Below, one piece after another: positions 34,378-44,338 of a DNA stretch of 64,000 nucleotides. Both the position numbers and the translations under genes were made by a program. Below the pieces are notes generated by a model that ran no database searches, had not been told where the DNA came from, and saw nothing but the letters and a program-made list of their open reading frames with translations. This DNA is from [Eubacterium] eligens ATCC 27750 (lineage in GTDB: Bacteria > Bacillota > Clostridia > Lachnospirales > Lachnospiraceae), in assembly GCF_000146185.1 (NCBI RefSeq), contig NC_012778.1, positions 999,001-1,063,000 of the forward strand. The letters run 5' to 3'. The number at the start of each line of letters is the position of its first letter. The first letter of the stretch is position 1.

Positions 34378-34380
34378 AAA

Positions 34381-35469
34381 TTATCTGTTCCATGTTTTAA
34401 TATTTCTATAGAAGCATGTTCTGTTTCCAGTGTGGCATGCAGCACCAACCTGACGAACCTTTGCAAGAATAGTATCATTGTCACAGTCGATGTCAAGAGA
34501 ACCAACATACTGGAAATGACCTGATGTAAGACCTTTAACCCAGAGCTCCTGACGGCTTCGGCTATAATAAGTCATGATGCCAGTCTCTAAAGTTTTATTG
34601 TAGGCTTCCTCATTCATGTAAGCAAGCATAAGGACTTCATCATTGACATAATCCTGTACAACAACTGGAATAAGACCATTGGCATCAAGCTTTAAATCCT
34701 TAAACGAAATATCAGCCTTAGGCATTGATGATGCCTTGCTGTAAGATGCTCCGGATTCAAAAAGATTAACAGCCTCCTTAAGGTCAATACGTTTTTCATA
34801 TATTGCCTTACCGATAATTGCACCATGGATACCGGCATCATTAATATGTGTAAGATCATCCATGCAGCTCATGCCGCCTGAAGCAATAATATCAATACCT
34901 GTTTTATCAGAAAGAATCTTAGTCTGTTCAACATTAGGACCGGCAAGCATACCATCCTTTGATATATCAGTGTACACAATAGTCTGTACGCCGATATCCT
35001 TCATTGCAAGTGCAAGTGAAAGTGCGGTCTTATCACTGACCTTTTCCCAGCCCTCGATAGCCACAAGACCATCTTTTGCATCAACACCTACAACAATATG
35101 TTCAGCACCGAATCTGTCAATGGCAGCCTTAATAAAATCAGGATTCTCAACAGCCTTAGTACCGATAATAACTCTGTATACGCCGAGGTCAAGAACCTCC
35201 TGAATGTTCTCAAGAGTACGGATTCCACCGCCCATCTGTACAGGAACATTAACACTTGAACATATCTTCTTAATAGTTTCTGCATTAACGCCGTGTCCTT
35301 TCAAAGCGCCATCAAGGTCAACAGTATGTATAAACTGTGCTCCTGCCTCTTCAAAGCCTTTAGCGATCTCGTAAGGTCTTTCAGAATATACAGTAACTTC
35401 ATTAAAAAGTCCCTTCTTTAAGCGGACACACTGCCCGTCTTTAACATCAATTGCTGGATATAATCGCAT
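34381..35469 (-). CDS. hisA: HisA-HisI fusion: ProFAR isomerase and phosphoribosyl-AMP cyclohydrolase
   Basis: One 362-residue reading frame holds two histidine enzymes. Residues 1-238 are His[13 protein letters not shown] (catalytic Asp8), [13 protein letters not shown] near 78, VVGVDAKDG near 126 and [13 protein letters not shown] near 198. After a short linker ([21 protein letters not shown], about 238-258, shown in part) residues 260-362 are His[47 protein letters not shown] and the zinc cysteines [13 protein letters not shown]. HisI acts two steps before HisE product use and HisA follows. The usual partner of HisI is HisE, which is not fused here. No frame break is seen across the junction. 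Confidence 0.92.
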   Translation of the reverse strand: MRLYPAIDVKDGQCVRLKKGLFNEVTVYSERPYEIAKGFEEAGAQFIHTVDLDGALKGHGVNAETIKKICSSVNVPVQMGGGIRTLENIQEVLDLGVYRVIIGTKAVENPDFIKAAIDRFGAEHIVVGVDAKDGLVAIEGWEKVSDKTALSLALAMKDIGVQTIVYTDISKDGMLAGPNVEQTKILSDKTGIDIIASGGMSCMDDLTHINDAGIHGAIIGKAIYEKRIDLKEAVNLFESGASYSKASSMPKADISFKDLKLDANGLIPVVVQDYVNDEVLMLAYMNEEAYNKTLETGIMTYYSRSRQELWVKGLTSGHFQYVGSLDIDCDNDTILAKVRQVGAACHTGNRTCFYRNIKTWNR

Positions 35470-35491
35470 ATATGTAACTCCTTAAGTATAT

Positions 35492-36091
35492 TTAGAGACT
35501 TCCCTTAGTAGAGAGAATTGTCTTGATTCTTGTATCTTTAACAGTTGCCTCATCCAATGCCTTTGCAAATGCTTTAAACATGCCCTCAATAATGTGATGA
35601 TCGTTTTCACCTGCAATCTTTCTTATATGAAGATTCATGCCTGCACTGTAGGATATTGCATAGAAGAATTCTTTAACCATCTGTGTATCAAAGTATCCAA
35701 CGCTGTCTGCTGTAAATGTAGATTCAAAGCCAAGATACGGTCTTCCTGAAAGGTCTATGGCACACATGATAAGTGTTTCATCCATAGGAAGAATAATATC
35801 ACCATATCTTCTTATGGACATCTTATCTCCTATAGCTTCTTTGATAGCTTCTCCAAGTACAATTCCGACATCTTCGATAGTATGGTGGCAGTCAACTATT
35901 AGGTCACCAGTTACTTTTAACTTAAGATCAAAAAGACCATGCTTAGCAAAGCTTTTTAACATATGGTCGAAGAAGCCGATTCCTGTATCGACCTCTGCTT
36001 CTCCCGAACCATCAATTCTTAAAAATAAAGCAATATCAGTTTCACTCGTTTTTCTTTTTACAGTTGCCTGTCTGATTTCAGATACAGCCAT
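35492..36091 (-). CDS. hisB: Imidazoleglycerol-phosphate dehydratase
   Basis: Sixth-step dehydratase of histidine synthesis, a manganese enzyme forming a 24-mer. The 199-residue monofunctional form has the metal-binding motifs GFFDHMLKSFAKHG near 38, DCHHTIEDVGIVLG near 68, SYSAGMNLHI near 145 and ENDHHIIEGMFKAFAKAL near 164. No phosphatase domain is attached, as in most bacteria outside enterics. It lies between hisD (30 bp) and the hisA-hisI gene (22 bp). Confidence 0.96.
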   Translation of the reverse strand: MAVSEIRQATVKRKTSETDIALFLRIDGSGEAEVDTGIGFFDHMLKSFAKHGLFDLKLKVTGDLIVDCHHTIEDVGIVLGEAIKEAIGDKMSIRRYGDIILPMDETLIMCAIDLSGRPYLGFESTFTADSVGYFDTQMVKEFFYAISYSAGMNLHIRKIAGENDHHIIEGMFKAFAKALDEATVKDTRIKTILSTKGSL

Positions 36092-36121
36092 ATAATCCCC
36101 GTTTCCGCGCCAGTGCGCTAA

Positions 36122-37414
36122 TTAATTTTCAAATCTTACCTTAATTGAATTAGCATGAGCTGTAAGATGCTCTGCTGTAGCAAATTTCTCAATATCAGTG
36201 TGGATAGCTTCAAGAGCATTTCTAGAATATGAAATAATGCTCGATTTCTTAATGAAGTCATCAACACTTAAAGGTGAGAAGAACTTAGCTGTTCCATTAG
36301 TAGGAAGAACGTGGTTAGGACCTGCAAAGTAATCACCAAGAGGCTCTGAACTGTATTCTCCAAGGAAGATAGCACCTGCGTTCTTAACCTTAGTCATAAC
36401 ATCAAAAGGATTCTTTGTAACGATTTCCATATGCTCTGATGCAATCTCGTTAGCAACATCTACAGCCTCATCAATATCCTTAGCAACAAGAATATATCCG
36501 TAATTATCAAGTGATTTCTGGATAATTTCCTTTCTTGATAATTCAGCTACAAACTTATCAACTTCTGCAGATACCTTATGTGCAAGGTCTTCACTTGTAG
36601 TTACAAGAATTGCAGATGCCATCTCATCATGTTCAGCCTGAGATAAAAGATCTGCTGCAACGTAACGAGGATTAGCAGTCTCATCAGCAATTACAAGAAT
36701 CTCACTAGGACCAGCAACAGAATCAATGCTTACATAACCAAATACGGCCTTTTTAGCAAGGGCAACATATATGTTACCAGGTCCACATATCTTATCAACC
36801 TTAGGAATTGATTTTGTACCATATGCCATAGCTGCAACAGCCTGCGCTCCACCAGCCTTGTATATAACATCAACACCAGCTTCTTTAGCTGCAACAAGTG
36901 TTGTAGGATATACCTTTCCTTCTTTATCAGGTGGAGTACACATTATAATCTGATCAACGCCTGCAACCTTTGCCGGAAGAACATTCATAAGAACTGATGA
37001 AGGATAGGCAGCCTTTCCACCAGGTACATACACACCTACTCTTGCAAGTGCAGTAACCTTCTGACCTAATATAGTTCCATCCGGCTTAGAATCAAACCAG
37101 CTGTACTGTTTCTGCTTCTCATGGAAAGAACGAATATTAACGATAGCCTTTCTTATAACATCAATAAGCTCAGGGTCAACTAAAGAATATGCTTCTTCAA
37201 TCTCTGCCTCTGTTACGACAATATTGTCAGCATTGATATCAGCCTTATCAAAATTCTTAGTATATTCAAATAAAGCCTCATCACCTCTTGTCTTGATATT
37301 AAGAAGAATCTCAGCAACGGCTGATTCAAACTTTCCATAGCTGTTAGGACTTCTCTTTAAAAGATTCTCTAAAATATTATTCTTACTTTCATCTGTTAAT
37401 TCAACGATACGCAT
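36122..37414 (-). CDS. hisD: Histidinol dehydrogenase
   Basis: Zinc/NAD enzyme for the last two oxidations to histidine. In 430 residues: YVPGGKAAYPSSVLMN near 130, KAGGAQAVAAMAYGT near 191, DKICGPGNIYVALAKK near 212, the zinc ligands in LLSQAEHDEMASA near 259 and GPNHVLPTNGTAKFFSPLSVDDF near 363. Length is normal. CAAGGAGGAATACA precedes the ATG. Confidence 0.97.
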   Translation of the reverse strand: MRIVELTDESKNNILENLLKRSPNSYGKFESAVAEILLNIKTRGDEALFEYTKNFDKADINADNIVVTEAEIEEAYSLVDPELIDVIRKAIVNIRSFHEKQKQYSWFDSKPDGTILGQKVTALARVGVYVPGGKAAYPSSVLMNVLPAKVAGVDQIIMCTPPDKEGKVYPTTLVAAKEAGVDVIYKAGGAQAVAAMAYGTKSIPKVDKICGPGNIYVALAKKAVFGYVSIDSVAGPSEILVIADETANPRYVAADLLSQAEHDEMASAILVTTSEDLAHKVSAEVDKFVAELSRKEIIQKSLDNYGYILVAKDIDEAVDVANEIASEHMEIVTKNPFDVMTKVKNAGAIFLGEYSSEPLGDYFAGPNHVLPTNGTAKFFSPLSVDDFIKKSSIISYSRNALEAIHTDIEKFATAEHLTAHANSIKVRFEN

Positions 37415-37440
37415 TGTATTCCTCCTTGTTTTAATGCTTG

Positions 37441-38091
37441 TTATCTGCCCTGTGTTTCTATATATTTCTTAACATCATTAATAAGTTTATTAATTCGCTC
37501 CTGCTCCATCTTCATGCTTACCTGGTTTACAACCATTCTCGCAGAAAGAGGACACACCTCTTCGAGCACTTCAAGACCATTTTCTCTTAAAGTTGCACCT
37601 GTCTCAACGATATCAACGATAACCTCTGCAAGACCTACAATAGGTGCTAACTCGACAGAACCGTTAAGCTTGATAATCTCTACAGTCTGGTGCTTTATAT
37701 TATTAAAATAATCCTTTGCAATGTTAGGATACTTAGAAGCAACTCTTATAAGCTCATGATGCTGTAACTTTTCTCTTGCTGATTCAGGACCGCATACACA
37801 CATTCTGCATTTGCCCATCTGAAGGTCATATACTTCATAAAGACTTCTTCCTTCCTCAAGAATTGTATCCTTACCTACAATACCGATATCGGCCGCACCA
37901 TATTCTACATATGTAGGAACATCAGATGGCTTTGATAAAAAGAAACGGAATCCTAATTCTTCATTAGTGAAGATAAGCTTTCTTGTCTTTTCATCCTTCA
38001 TCTCTTCGCAAGGAATACCAATCTGTTCAAATATCTCCATTGCCTTCTTTGCAAGACGGCCTTTTGCTAATGCAATAGTTATATATCTCAT
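37441..38091 (-). CDS. hisG: ATP phosphoribosyltransferase, short form
   Basis: Committed first step of histidine synthesis. At 216 residues it is the short form (HisGS), lacking the C-terminal regulatory domain, and so needs HisZ for activity and histidine feedback; hisZ is immediately upstream. Motifs: [13 protein letters not shown] at the N terminus, [14 protein letters not shown] near 68, [14 protein letters not shown] near 117 and the PRPP loop [16 protein letters not shown] near 160. Its ATG overlaps the hisZ stop by one base. Confidence 0.96.
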   Translation of the reverse strand: MRYITIALAKGRLAKKAMEIFEQIGIPCEEMKDEKTRKLIFTNEELGFRFFLSKPSDVPTYVEYGAADIGIVGKDTILEEGRSLYEVYDLQMGKCRMCVCGPESAREKLQHHELIRVASKYPNIAKDYFNNIKHQTVEIIKLNGSVELAPIVGLAEVIVDIVETGATLRENGLEVLEEVCPLSARMVVNQVSMKMEQERINKLINDVKKYIETQGR

Positions 38092-39371
38092 TAAAATGTA
38101 CCTCCTAAAAGGCTTTTTACAGCTGCTCTTTCATTTTTTCCTGATTCATCAATAACTCTTATTGTTGAATCAGAAGTGTATTCATCATCAATAAATGCTA
38201 CATTTACCAATGATGATTCCTTAGCATATTCAATATATTGAGAATCAGACTTGCTGTCTTTATATTCAATCATGCAGACATTAACGCCAGTGCTTCTTAA
38301 TTTCTTAGATACATTTATAGCATCACTAAGCCTGTCAGCATTGTATACAAGAAGTGTTCCGTTGGCATCATGTGGAATATGGATATTCTGTCTGTTAAGT
38401 GCAGCTATAAGTCTGTCGATTGTTATAGAGAAACCGATAGATGCCTTGTCACAGCCAAACTGTCCAAGCAGCTTGTCATAACGTCCGCCATTTACAACGG
38501 GCTCACCAGTTCCAAATGTATATGCATGGAAAATAATACCTGTATAGTATGCATGTTCAGATAAATCTCCTAAATCAAATGAGATATATTTATCGTAATT
38601 GTTATTCTTAAGAAGCTCATACAACTCCTCAAGTCTGCTAACAGCCTGTATGCACTCTTCTTCATCTGTTAAAGATTTAGCCTTTTCAAGCACCTCTGTA
38701 CCACCAAATAACTGAGGAAGTTCAAGCAATGCTTTGGCAACTGCATCATCAATATTAAGACTATCTAAGAGTTCTTCAACACCGAAGTAATTCTTATCCT
38801 TGATAAGTCTTAATAATTCTTCTGCAGAATCTCCTGTAATGCCAGCTTTATGTAAAAGTCCATTAAAGAAAGCAACGTTACCAAGCTCAACCTGAAATTC
38901 AGTAAGACCTGCTGATAACATGCAGTCAATAACCATAGAGATAATCTCATAATCCGCTGCCAGAGAGTTATCATTGATAAGCTCTGCACCAAGCATCGTA
39001 TTTTCTTTAAGTCTTCCCTGATAATACTTGCTTACATTGACAAATGTATTGCCAAGATAACAGAGCTTGACAGGAAGAACTCTGTCTTCAAAATATTTTG
39101 CTGTTGCTCTTGCAATGGAAGGTGTCATATCCGGTCTTAATACTAAAGTGTTTCCGTATCTGTCAAAAAGCTTGAACATTTCATTAGACGGTACACTTCC
39201 ACGTTCTTTATTGAATACATCAAAGAATTCAATAGAAGGTGTCTGTATATCGTTATAGCCATATGATGCACAGACATCATGAAGACGATTCTCAATGACC
39301 TTCTTTTCTGCACATTCTGTACTGTATATATCGCGTACACCCTCTGGTGTATGTAGTAAATCTTTCTTCAT
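38091..39371 (-). CDS. hisZ: ATP phosphoribosyltransferase regulatory subunit HisZ
   Basis: A HisRS-like paralogue that forms an octamer with short HisG. In 426 residues it has class II synthetase-like motifs ([52 protein letters not shown] [26 protein letters not shown] and [12 protein letters not shown]) but is shorter than HisRS and has a divergent C-terminal half. Adjacent short hisG supports HisZ over HisRS. First gene of the his series, 78 bp after a consensus promoter. Confidence 0.93.
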   Translation of the reverse strand: MKKDLLHTPEGVRDIYSTECAEKKVIENRLHDVCASYGYNDIQTPSIEFFDVFNKERGSVPSNEMFKLFDRYGNTLVLRPDMTPSIARATAKYFEDRVLPVKLCYLGNTFVNVSKYYQGRLKENTMLGAELINDNSLAADYEIISMVIDCMLSAGLTEFQVELGNVAFFNGLLHKAGITGDSAEELLRLIKDKNYFGVEELLDSLNIDDAVAKALLELPQLFGGTEVLEKAKSLTDEEECIQAVSRLEELYELLKNNNYDKYISFDLGDLSEHAYYTGIIFHAYTFGTGEPVVNGGRYDKLLGQFGCDKASIGFSITIDRLIAALNRQNIHIPHDANGTLLVYNADRLSDAINVSKKLRSTGVNVCMIEYKDSKSDSQYIEYAKESSLVNVAFIDDEYTSDSTIRVIDESGKNERAAVKSLLGGTF

Positions 39372-39448
39372 AAATGTATATCCTTTCGTTATATTGAATG
39401 CTTTAATGCGTTGAAGTGATACTATGCTAACACACTAAATTTGTATGA

Positions 39449-39477
39449 ATTATACATAAATATGTAGTTATTGTCAA
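39449..39477 (-). promoter_or_regulatory. his operon promoter (consensus)
   Basis: On the - strand TTGACA (39472-39477) and TATAAT (39449-39454) are separated by 17 bp, an exact sigma-A consensus. The leader to hisZ is about 70 nt, too short for a histidine T-box, and no attenuator-like hairpin was seen, so any control is probably by a repressor or at the enzyme level. Confidence 0.88.
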
Positions 39478-39481
39478 CAAA

Positions 39482-40414
39482 CTATTTATCAGAATCTTCG
39501 ATTTCTCCGTGCAGGAACTCCTTATAGATTATATATCTGTTGCCTCCTTTAGAATGTGCTATATTAATTGCTTTTTGGATTTTTTTCTTAATAAGATCTA
39601 AATCCTTTCCATTATCAGGATATCTTCCTATGCCAATAGAAAATTCTATATTATATGATGAATCAATAAATTTACAATGCCATGAAATCTGGGTCCTAAT
39701 ATGCTCCAAAAATGCACGCAGCTTAACTTCATTATTGATATTTTTAATAGCAATAATGTATTTGAAATCATCCAGACGGCCTAATAAACCACGGCCATCA
39801 ATAGCTTTTAATATAGTATCTTCAATTACATATGTTATTCTATGGAATTCATCATCTGTATGTGTAGCTTTAAACTGCTCAAAATTGTCAACTTCAAGAT
39901 ATATAAGTGATAGTTCGCAGTTATTATCAGCTTCTATGTTTTTTAAACAGAATTCTTTGATGGCAGGTTCTGGCTGCGTAATTAGTAAATTTTTATTTTC
40001 ATCAGTTTTATTTTTAAATGCGTTAATCTGATGCTGTAATTTTTTGTTAAGTTCACGGATAACTAAAACATCAGATATATGTAATTCAAGATATTCTGAT
40101 GAATCAGTATTAGGTATAACCCTCTTTTCAATATCAACAATTACCCAGCGGTATGAATTATCTATTCTTCGCATCCGTATACACATGGATTTCTTTATGC
40201 CAGGTCTTAAGCTGTTTGCAACATCAACAAAATCATCAAGATCAACCTGATGTATTGAGTCCATTATGGAAAAATGCATGGACATTCCAAGAAACAGATA
40301 CATAGGTTCATTAGCTGTTACAATAGTAAAATTATTGTCAACAACAGCATATCCATTAACTAATTCATATTCATCAATATGGTTATTTCTCATAATATGA
40401 CTATCATGATTCAT
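39482..40414 (-). CDS. PAS-GGDEF-like protein with degenerate active site
   Basis: A 310-residue protein related in layout to the N-terminal two-thirds of the PAS-GGDEF-EAL protein at 4318. N-terminal PAS-like part (about 10-130, YAVVDNNFTIVTANEP and YRWVIVDIEKRVI), then a GGDEF-like domain (about 140-305) with LSLIYLEVDNFEQFK and a late FSIGIGRYPDNG and AHSKGGNRYIIY. The catalytic GGDEF is replaced by GRLDDFKYI, so cyclase activity is doubtful; it may bind c-di-GMP or another nucleotide or act as a scaffold. AAGGTG before the ATG at 40414 decides the start. Its 3' end lies upstream of the his promoter. Confidence 0.82.
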   Translation of the reverse strand: MNHDSHIMRNNHIDEYELVNGYAVVDNNFTIVTANEPMYLFLGMSMHFSIMDSIHQVDLDDFVDVANSLRPGIKKSMCIRMRRIDNSYRWVIVDIEKRVIPNTDSSEYLELHISDVLVIRELNKKLQHQINAFKNKTDENKNLLITQPEPAIKEFCLKNIEADNNCELSLIYLEVDNFEQFKATHTDDEFHRITYVIEDTILKAIDGRGLLGRLDDFKYIIAIKNINNEVKLRAFLEHIRTQISWHCKFIDSSYNIEFSIGIGRYPDNGKDLDLIKKKIQKAINIAHSKGGNRYIIYKEFLHGEIEDSDK

Positions 40415-40431
40415 ATTATTCACCTTACTTT

Positions 40432-40962
40432 CTATCGTAATTCTATATCCTTCTGGATTGTTTGCAGATAATGAACAGGAATTCCCTGATTTGCATATAT
40501 GCGGAAATTCTGATTTATTTCTTTATATGTGAAGCTTTTTCGACCACCATTTTCACTTCTATTCCAAAAATTTATTATATCAGAAAATGGTACATAATAG
40601 AACTCATCTCTTGAAGAAAAATATATAATTATGAAGGAGATTCCGTCCTGTTTTTCAAATTCACGCATGAATTCAATCTGATGTTCATGGATGTTCTGAA
40701 TTGGAAATGTATCCGTTGCACATTCTTTTGCATCAAAACATACAGGAATTCCCTGAACGACACCAATATAGTCAACCGTACTTTTCTGGTCAAAATATGC
40801 CAGTGTAATATGTCTTGTGCTCTGGTCTATATTAATTGGCTTTATAGGTGTTGGAATCTTCTGGACAAGTGCAAGATGTGAAGTCCTGTATTTATCATTA
40901 GACATATTAATAAGGTCTTCTAATGTAGAGCCTCTAAGTCCTCTTGAATTCCAGGTCGGCAT
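40432..40962 (-). CDS. recU: Holliday junction resolvase RecU
   Basis: Cuts four-way junctions in recombination in Firmicutes and helps chromosome segregation. The 176-residue protein has NSRGLRGSTLEDLINMSN near 5, VQKIPTPIKP near 33, the nuclease core KSTVDYIGVVQGIPVCFDAKECATDTFPI near 59 (split Asp...Glu-x-Lys-type site DAKE), and NIHEHQIEFMREFE near 89. AAGGAGAAC precedes the ATG. Its 5' end overlaps the pseudouridine synthase gene by 43 bp. Confidence 0.94.
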   Translation of the reverse strand: MPTWNSRGLRGSTLEDLINMSNDKYRTSHLALVQKIPTPIKPINIDQSTRHITLAYFDQKSTVDYIGVVQGIPVCFDAKECATDTFPIQNIHEHQIEFMREFEKQDGISFIIIYFSSRDEFYYVPFSDIINFWNRSENGGRKSFTYKEINQNFRIYANQGIPVHYLQTIQKDIELR

Positions 40963-41921
40963 AACTGTTCTCCTTTCATGACATTTTTAAAAGAATCAGG
41001 TATTACAGCGTATATATGAATGTCCATATCCGGAATATCCAATTCATATGAATGAAGCATCTGGTCTTTTACTTTGTATTGTCTGTTAAATGTGTCATTA
41101 ACAGATTTCTGGCCGTATTTATAATCACCTATAAGAGGATGTCCGATACTTGCAAGATGAGCTCTTATCTGATGGCTTCGTCCTGTAAGAAGATGAATCT
41201 TTAGCAGAGTCACATTGCCATTAGAACATACCGGAATATACTCTGTCTCAATCGGAAGTGAATCTTTAGTTTCAGTTCTGCTTATAGTCACTTTATTAGT
41301 TTTGTTATCTTTATACAGATATCCTTTTATTAAAGCACGCTTATCAACGTTCCCCTTTACAATGCACAGATAGTACTTTCCAAGGGTTCTCTGTTTAAAT
41401 GCTTCCGATAACTGCTGTAATCCTTTAGTAGTCTTTCCAGCTGCTACAATTCCGCTTGTATTACGGTCTAATCTGTTGCATATGCCAGGCTTGAACGACG
41501 CTAAATCACCGGCGTTAAGTTCTCCCTTATGTATAAGGTGTGCAATTAAATATTCAACAAGTGACACATCTTCAGGCTTTGCCTTCTGTGAAAGCATGCC
41601 AGAAGGCTTATTAATGAATATAACATCAGAATTCTCATAGATTATATCAAGTGGCCTGTATATTCTGTTGTAGTAGTCGTAATTAACTGTTCTGTTATTA
41701 TCGGCTGAGAATTTTTCAAATGTCTCATCAGAAAAGAAAATCTTGATTATATCACCACATTTTAACTTCTCATCACCTGTTGCTTTGGAATTATTGAGTG
41801 TAATATTCTTTTTTCTCAGCATTTTGTAAAGAAAGCTCTTAGGGGCGTTGGATAAATAACGCTCAAGACAGCGCATCATCTTCTGACCTGCGAGCTTTTC
41901 ATCAATGTTAATTTCTTTCAT
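40920..41921 (-). CDS. RluA/RluC-type large-subunit pseudouridine synthase
   Basis: Isomerises specific uridines of 23S rRNA. In 333 residues an N-terminal S4-like RNA-binding part (about 1-75, KKNITLNNSKATGDEKLKCGD) precedes the RluA-family catalytic domain with the catalytic Asp in ICNRLDRNTSGIVAAGKT near 155 and the HLLTGRSHQIRAHLASIGHPLIGDYKYG motif near 250 (given in pieces: GRSHQIRAHL, GHPLIGD). The target uridine is not predictable. The last 14 codons overlap recU out of frame, so the two are tightly linked. Confidence 0.9.
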   Translation of the reverse strand: MKEINIDEKLAGQKMMRCLERYLSNAPKSFLYKMLRKKNITLNNSKATGDEKLKCGDIIKIFFSDETFEKFSADNNRTVNYDYYNRIYRPLDIIYENSDVIFINKPSGMLSQKAKPEDVSLVEYLIAHLIHKGELNAGDLASFKPGICNRLDRNTSGIVAAGKTTKGLQQLSEAFKQRTLGKYYLCIVKGNVDKRALIKGYLYKDNKTNKVTISRTETKDSLPIETEYIPVCSNGNVTLLKIHLLTGRSHQIRAHLASIGHPLIGDYKYGQKSVNDTFNRQYKVKDQMLHSYELDIPDMDIHIYAVIPDSFKNVMKGEQLCRPGIQEDLEALH

Positions 41922-41936
41922 ATAATACCTGCTTAA

Positions 41937-42512
41937 TTACATGCTCATTCTTAGTAATGCGTCTGTTATATACTTTTTTCTGTCAAGGCTGTTTTCCTTG
42001 CTCACATCAAAATTCAAGGCTGCATTCTTAACTTTTTCAAGATATGTATCCTTATCCTTATAGAGAAGGACAGCACATGTAAGCTTCTCATTCTTCAAGA
42101 ACTCCTTAACACTTGTCTCGAAAAGGTTCTTGTCAGCTTTAGCAGCACTTGTATAGGCAAGTATCTGGTTATCACTGATAACTGCTGCCATAATACCAAC
42201 AGGCTTCTGCTTATTGGATACAACAAGGTCATAGACGCTGTTTAATTCGCCTTTACGTTCTTCAATAGCACTCTTTAATTCTTCATCACAGTTCTTATGT
42301 GGAATAAGAACAAAGTATGATACTGCGAATTTGGCAGCAGGCAGAACAAGTACAACAGCAAGCATTGTAAGGTAGTTATTCTTTGATTTCCATATTATGA
42401 AACCAATGATAAATATTACGAGTACAACGGCAAATGCAATAATTGTTTTAATCATATTGCGGCTTTTTTTATAGGCAAGATAACCGAACTCACCTTTTTC
42501 TACTTTTTTCAT
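41937..42512 (-). CDS. Hypothetical two-segment membrane protein
   Basis: A 191-residue protein I do not recognise. Two adjacent membrane segments (about 20-41 and 47-70) are followed by a soluble 120-residue domain starting near [15 protein letters not shown], with [18 protein letters not shown] and [13 protein letters not shown] as its hydrophobic strands. It overlaps the end of the YgiQ-family gene by 23 bp and precedes the pseudouridine synthase gene by 15 bp, so it belongs to the same transcript. AAGGAG supports the ATG. Confidence 0.7.
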   Translation of the reverse strand: MKKVEKGEFGYLAYKKSRNMIKTIIAFAVVLVIFIIGFIIWKSKNNYLTMLAVVLVLPAAKFAVSYFVLIPHKNCDEELKSAIEERKGELNSVYDLVVSNKQKPVGIMAAVISDNQILAYTSAAKADKNLFETSVKEFLKNEKLTCAVLLYKDKDTYLEKVKNAALNFDVSKENSLDRKKYITDALLRMSM

Positions 42513-44328
42513 TACTTCTGCTCCTTATTTTTCTAGGTGGAATAAGACATTTTGGACCAAATCCAATCAGGTCATTTCTGTTGTTGGCAAGAAGTGCTTC
42601 TTTTACAAGATCGTAATTCTCAGGCTTCTTGTACTGGATAAGTGCTCTCTGCATCTCTTTTTCATGATGGGATACAGGTGTATATACCTTTTCCATTGTT
42701 CTTGGGTCATAACCTGTATAATACATACATGTTGAAAGTGTTGACGGTGTAGGATAAAAATCCTGTACCTGTTCTGGCATATAGCCTAAGTCACGCACAT
42801 ATTCAGCAAGCTCAATAGCCTCTTTCATGGTTGAACCCGGATGGCTGGACATAAGATATGGCACTACAAACTGCTCTTTTCCTGTCTTATCATTAATTCT
42901 TTTATAGCGTTTAATAAAGCTGTCATACACCGCTCTTGAAGGTTTACCCATTCTTGATAAAACCTTATCTGATATATGCTCTGGTGCAACACGGAGCTGT
43001 CCGCTAATATGATTCTCACACAATTCTCTTAAAAATGTATCATCAGAATCTTCCATACAATAATCAAATCGTATGCCTGACCTTATAAATACTTTCTTAA
43101 CAGAAGGAATCTTACGAAGCTTTCTTAAAAGGCTTATATAATCCTTGTGTTCCACGACAAGATTCTTACATGGCTTAGGAAAAAGACACTGTTTATTGAC
43201 ACATGCTCCCTTACTTAATTGCTTGTCACAGGCTGTTCTTCTGAAATTAGCTGTAGGGCCGCCAACATCATGAATATATCCCTTAAAATCGGGGTCATGT
43301 GTCATCAATTCGGCTTCTTCTATTATATTTTCATGGCTTCTTGTCTGTATGATACGTCCCTGATGGAAGGTAAGCGCACAGAATGAACATCCGCCGAAGC
43401 ATCCTCTGTTGCTTGTAAGAGAAAATTTAATCTCTGATAATGCAGGAATACCACCCATTTTCTTATATACAGGGTGATAATCTCTCATATAAGGCAGTGA
43501 ATATACATCGTCCATCTCCATCTGTGTAAGCGGCATCGCCGGAGGATTCTGTACGACATACATTTTTTCCTTAACCTTTTCAACAAGAATCCTGGCGCTG
43601 AAAGCATCAGTATTAATGTACTGTGTATAGAAGCTCTCAGCATATTTCTTCTTATCAGCTGCAATCTCATCATAGCTTGGAAGCTCTATATAATCATCAT
43701 ATATATGGTCAAGGCTTTTTGCTTTATATACAGTGCCTCTTATATATGTGATGTCTTTAACATCAATTCCGGCTTCAAGCGCCTCTGCTATCTCTACAAT
43801 AGAATGTTCGCCCATTCCGTAAGAGATAATATCTGCACCCGAATCAATAAGGATTGAATGTTTCATCTTATCAGACCAGTAATCATAGTGCGACATTCTT
43901 CTTAATGAAGCCTCAATGCCACCAATAATAATAGGTGTTTTCTTATATGTCTGTCTTATAAGATTACAATATACAATAGTTGCATAATCGGGACGCATGC
44001 CCATTTTGCCACCAGGCGAATATGCGTCATTCTTTCTGTGCTTTTTATTGACTGTATAATGATTAACCATTGAATCCATATTACCTGCAGAAACAAGAAA
44101 TCCTAATCTTGGTTCTCCGAGGATTGTAATTGATTCTTTCTTTTTCCAGTCAGGCTGTGCAATAATGCCAACCTTATAACCACGGCTTTCTAATAGCCTT
44201 GTTATAATAGCCATTCCAAAAGAAGAATGGTCAACATAGGCATCTCCGCATATATACACGAAGTCGCATTGCTGCCAGCCCCTTTTTTTCATATCTTCTC
44301 TGCTAATTGGAAGAAAATCCTTAACCAT
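42490..44328 (-). CDS. YgiQ-family (UPF0313) radical SAM protein
   Basis: A 612-residue radical SAM enzyme of unknown substrate. The N-terminal part ([21 protein letters not shown]) is the family's B12-binding-like region; the [4Fe-4S] site is [18 protein letters not shown] near 300, and further conserved parts are [22 protein letters not shown] and [12 protein letters not shown]. The C-terminal basic tail [14 protein letters not shown] is usual. AAGGAGAATTCC fixes ATG at 44328; the longer reading would run into the upstream rsuA-type gene. Confidence 0.92.
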   Translation of the reverse strand: MVKDFLPISREDMKKRGWQQCDFVYICGDAYVDHSSFGMAIITRLLESRGYKVGIIAQPDWKKKESITILGEPRLGFLVSAGNMDSMVNHYTVNKKHRKNDAYSPGGKMGMRPDYATIVYCNLIRQTYKKTPIIIGGIEASLRRMSHYDYWSDKMKHSILIDSGADIISYGMGEHSIVEIAEALEAGIDVKDITYIRGTVYKAKSLDHIYDDYIELPSYDEIAADKKKYAESFYTQYINTDAFSARILVEKVKEKMYVVQNPPAMPLTQMEMDDVYSLPYMRDYHPVYKKMGGIPALSEIKFSLTSNRGCFGGCSFCALTFHQGRIIQTRSHENIIEEAELMTHDPDFKGYIHDVGGPTANFRRTACDKQLSKGACVNKQCLFPKPCKNLVVEHKDYISLLRKLRKIPSVKKVFIRSGIRFDYCMEDSDDTFLRELCENHISGQLRVAPEHISDKVLSRMGKPSRAVYDSFIKRYKRINDKTGKEQFVVPYLMSSHPGSTMKEAIELAEYVRDLGYMPEQVQDFYPTPSTLSTCMYYTGYDPRTMEKVYTPVSHHEKEMQRALIQYKKPENYDLVKEALLANNRNDLIGFGPKCLIPPRKIRSRSNEKSRKR

Positions 44329-44338
44329 GGAATTCTCC

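Noticed and set aside
39372..39448. Histidine T-box or attenuator in front of hisZ
   Set aside because: Only about 70 nt of leader follow the consensus promoter, with no T-box sequence, specifier stem or terminator hairpin.
39540..40031. 163-residue + strand frame opposite the degenerate GGDEF gene
   Set aside because: No ribosome binding site or motif; the - strand protein shows a recognisable domain pattern.
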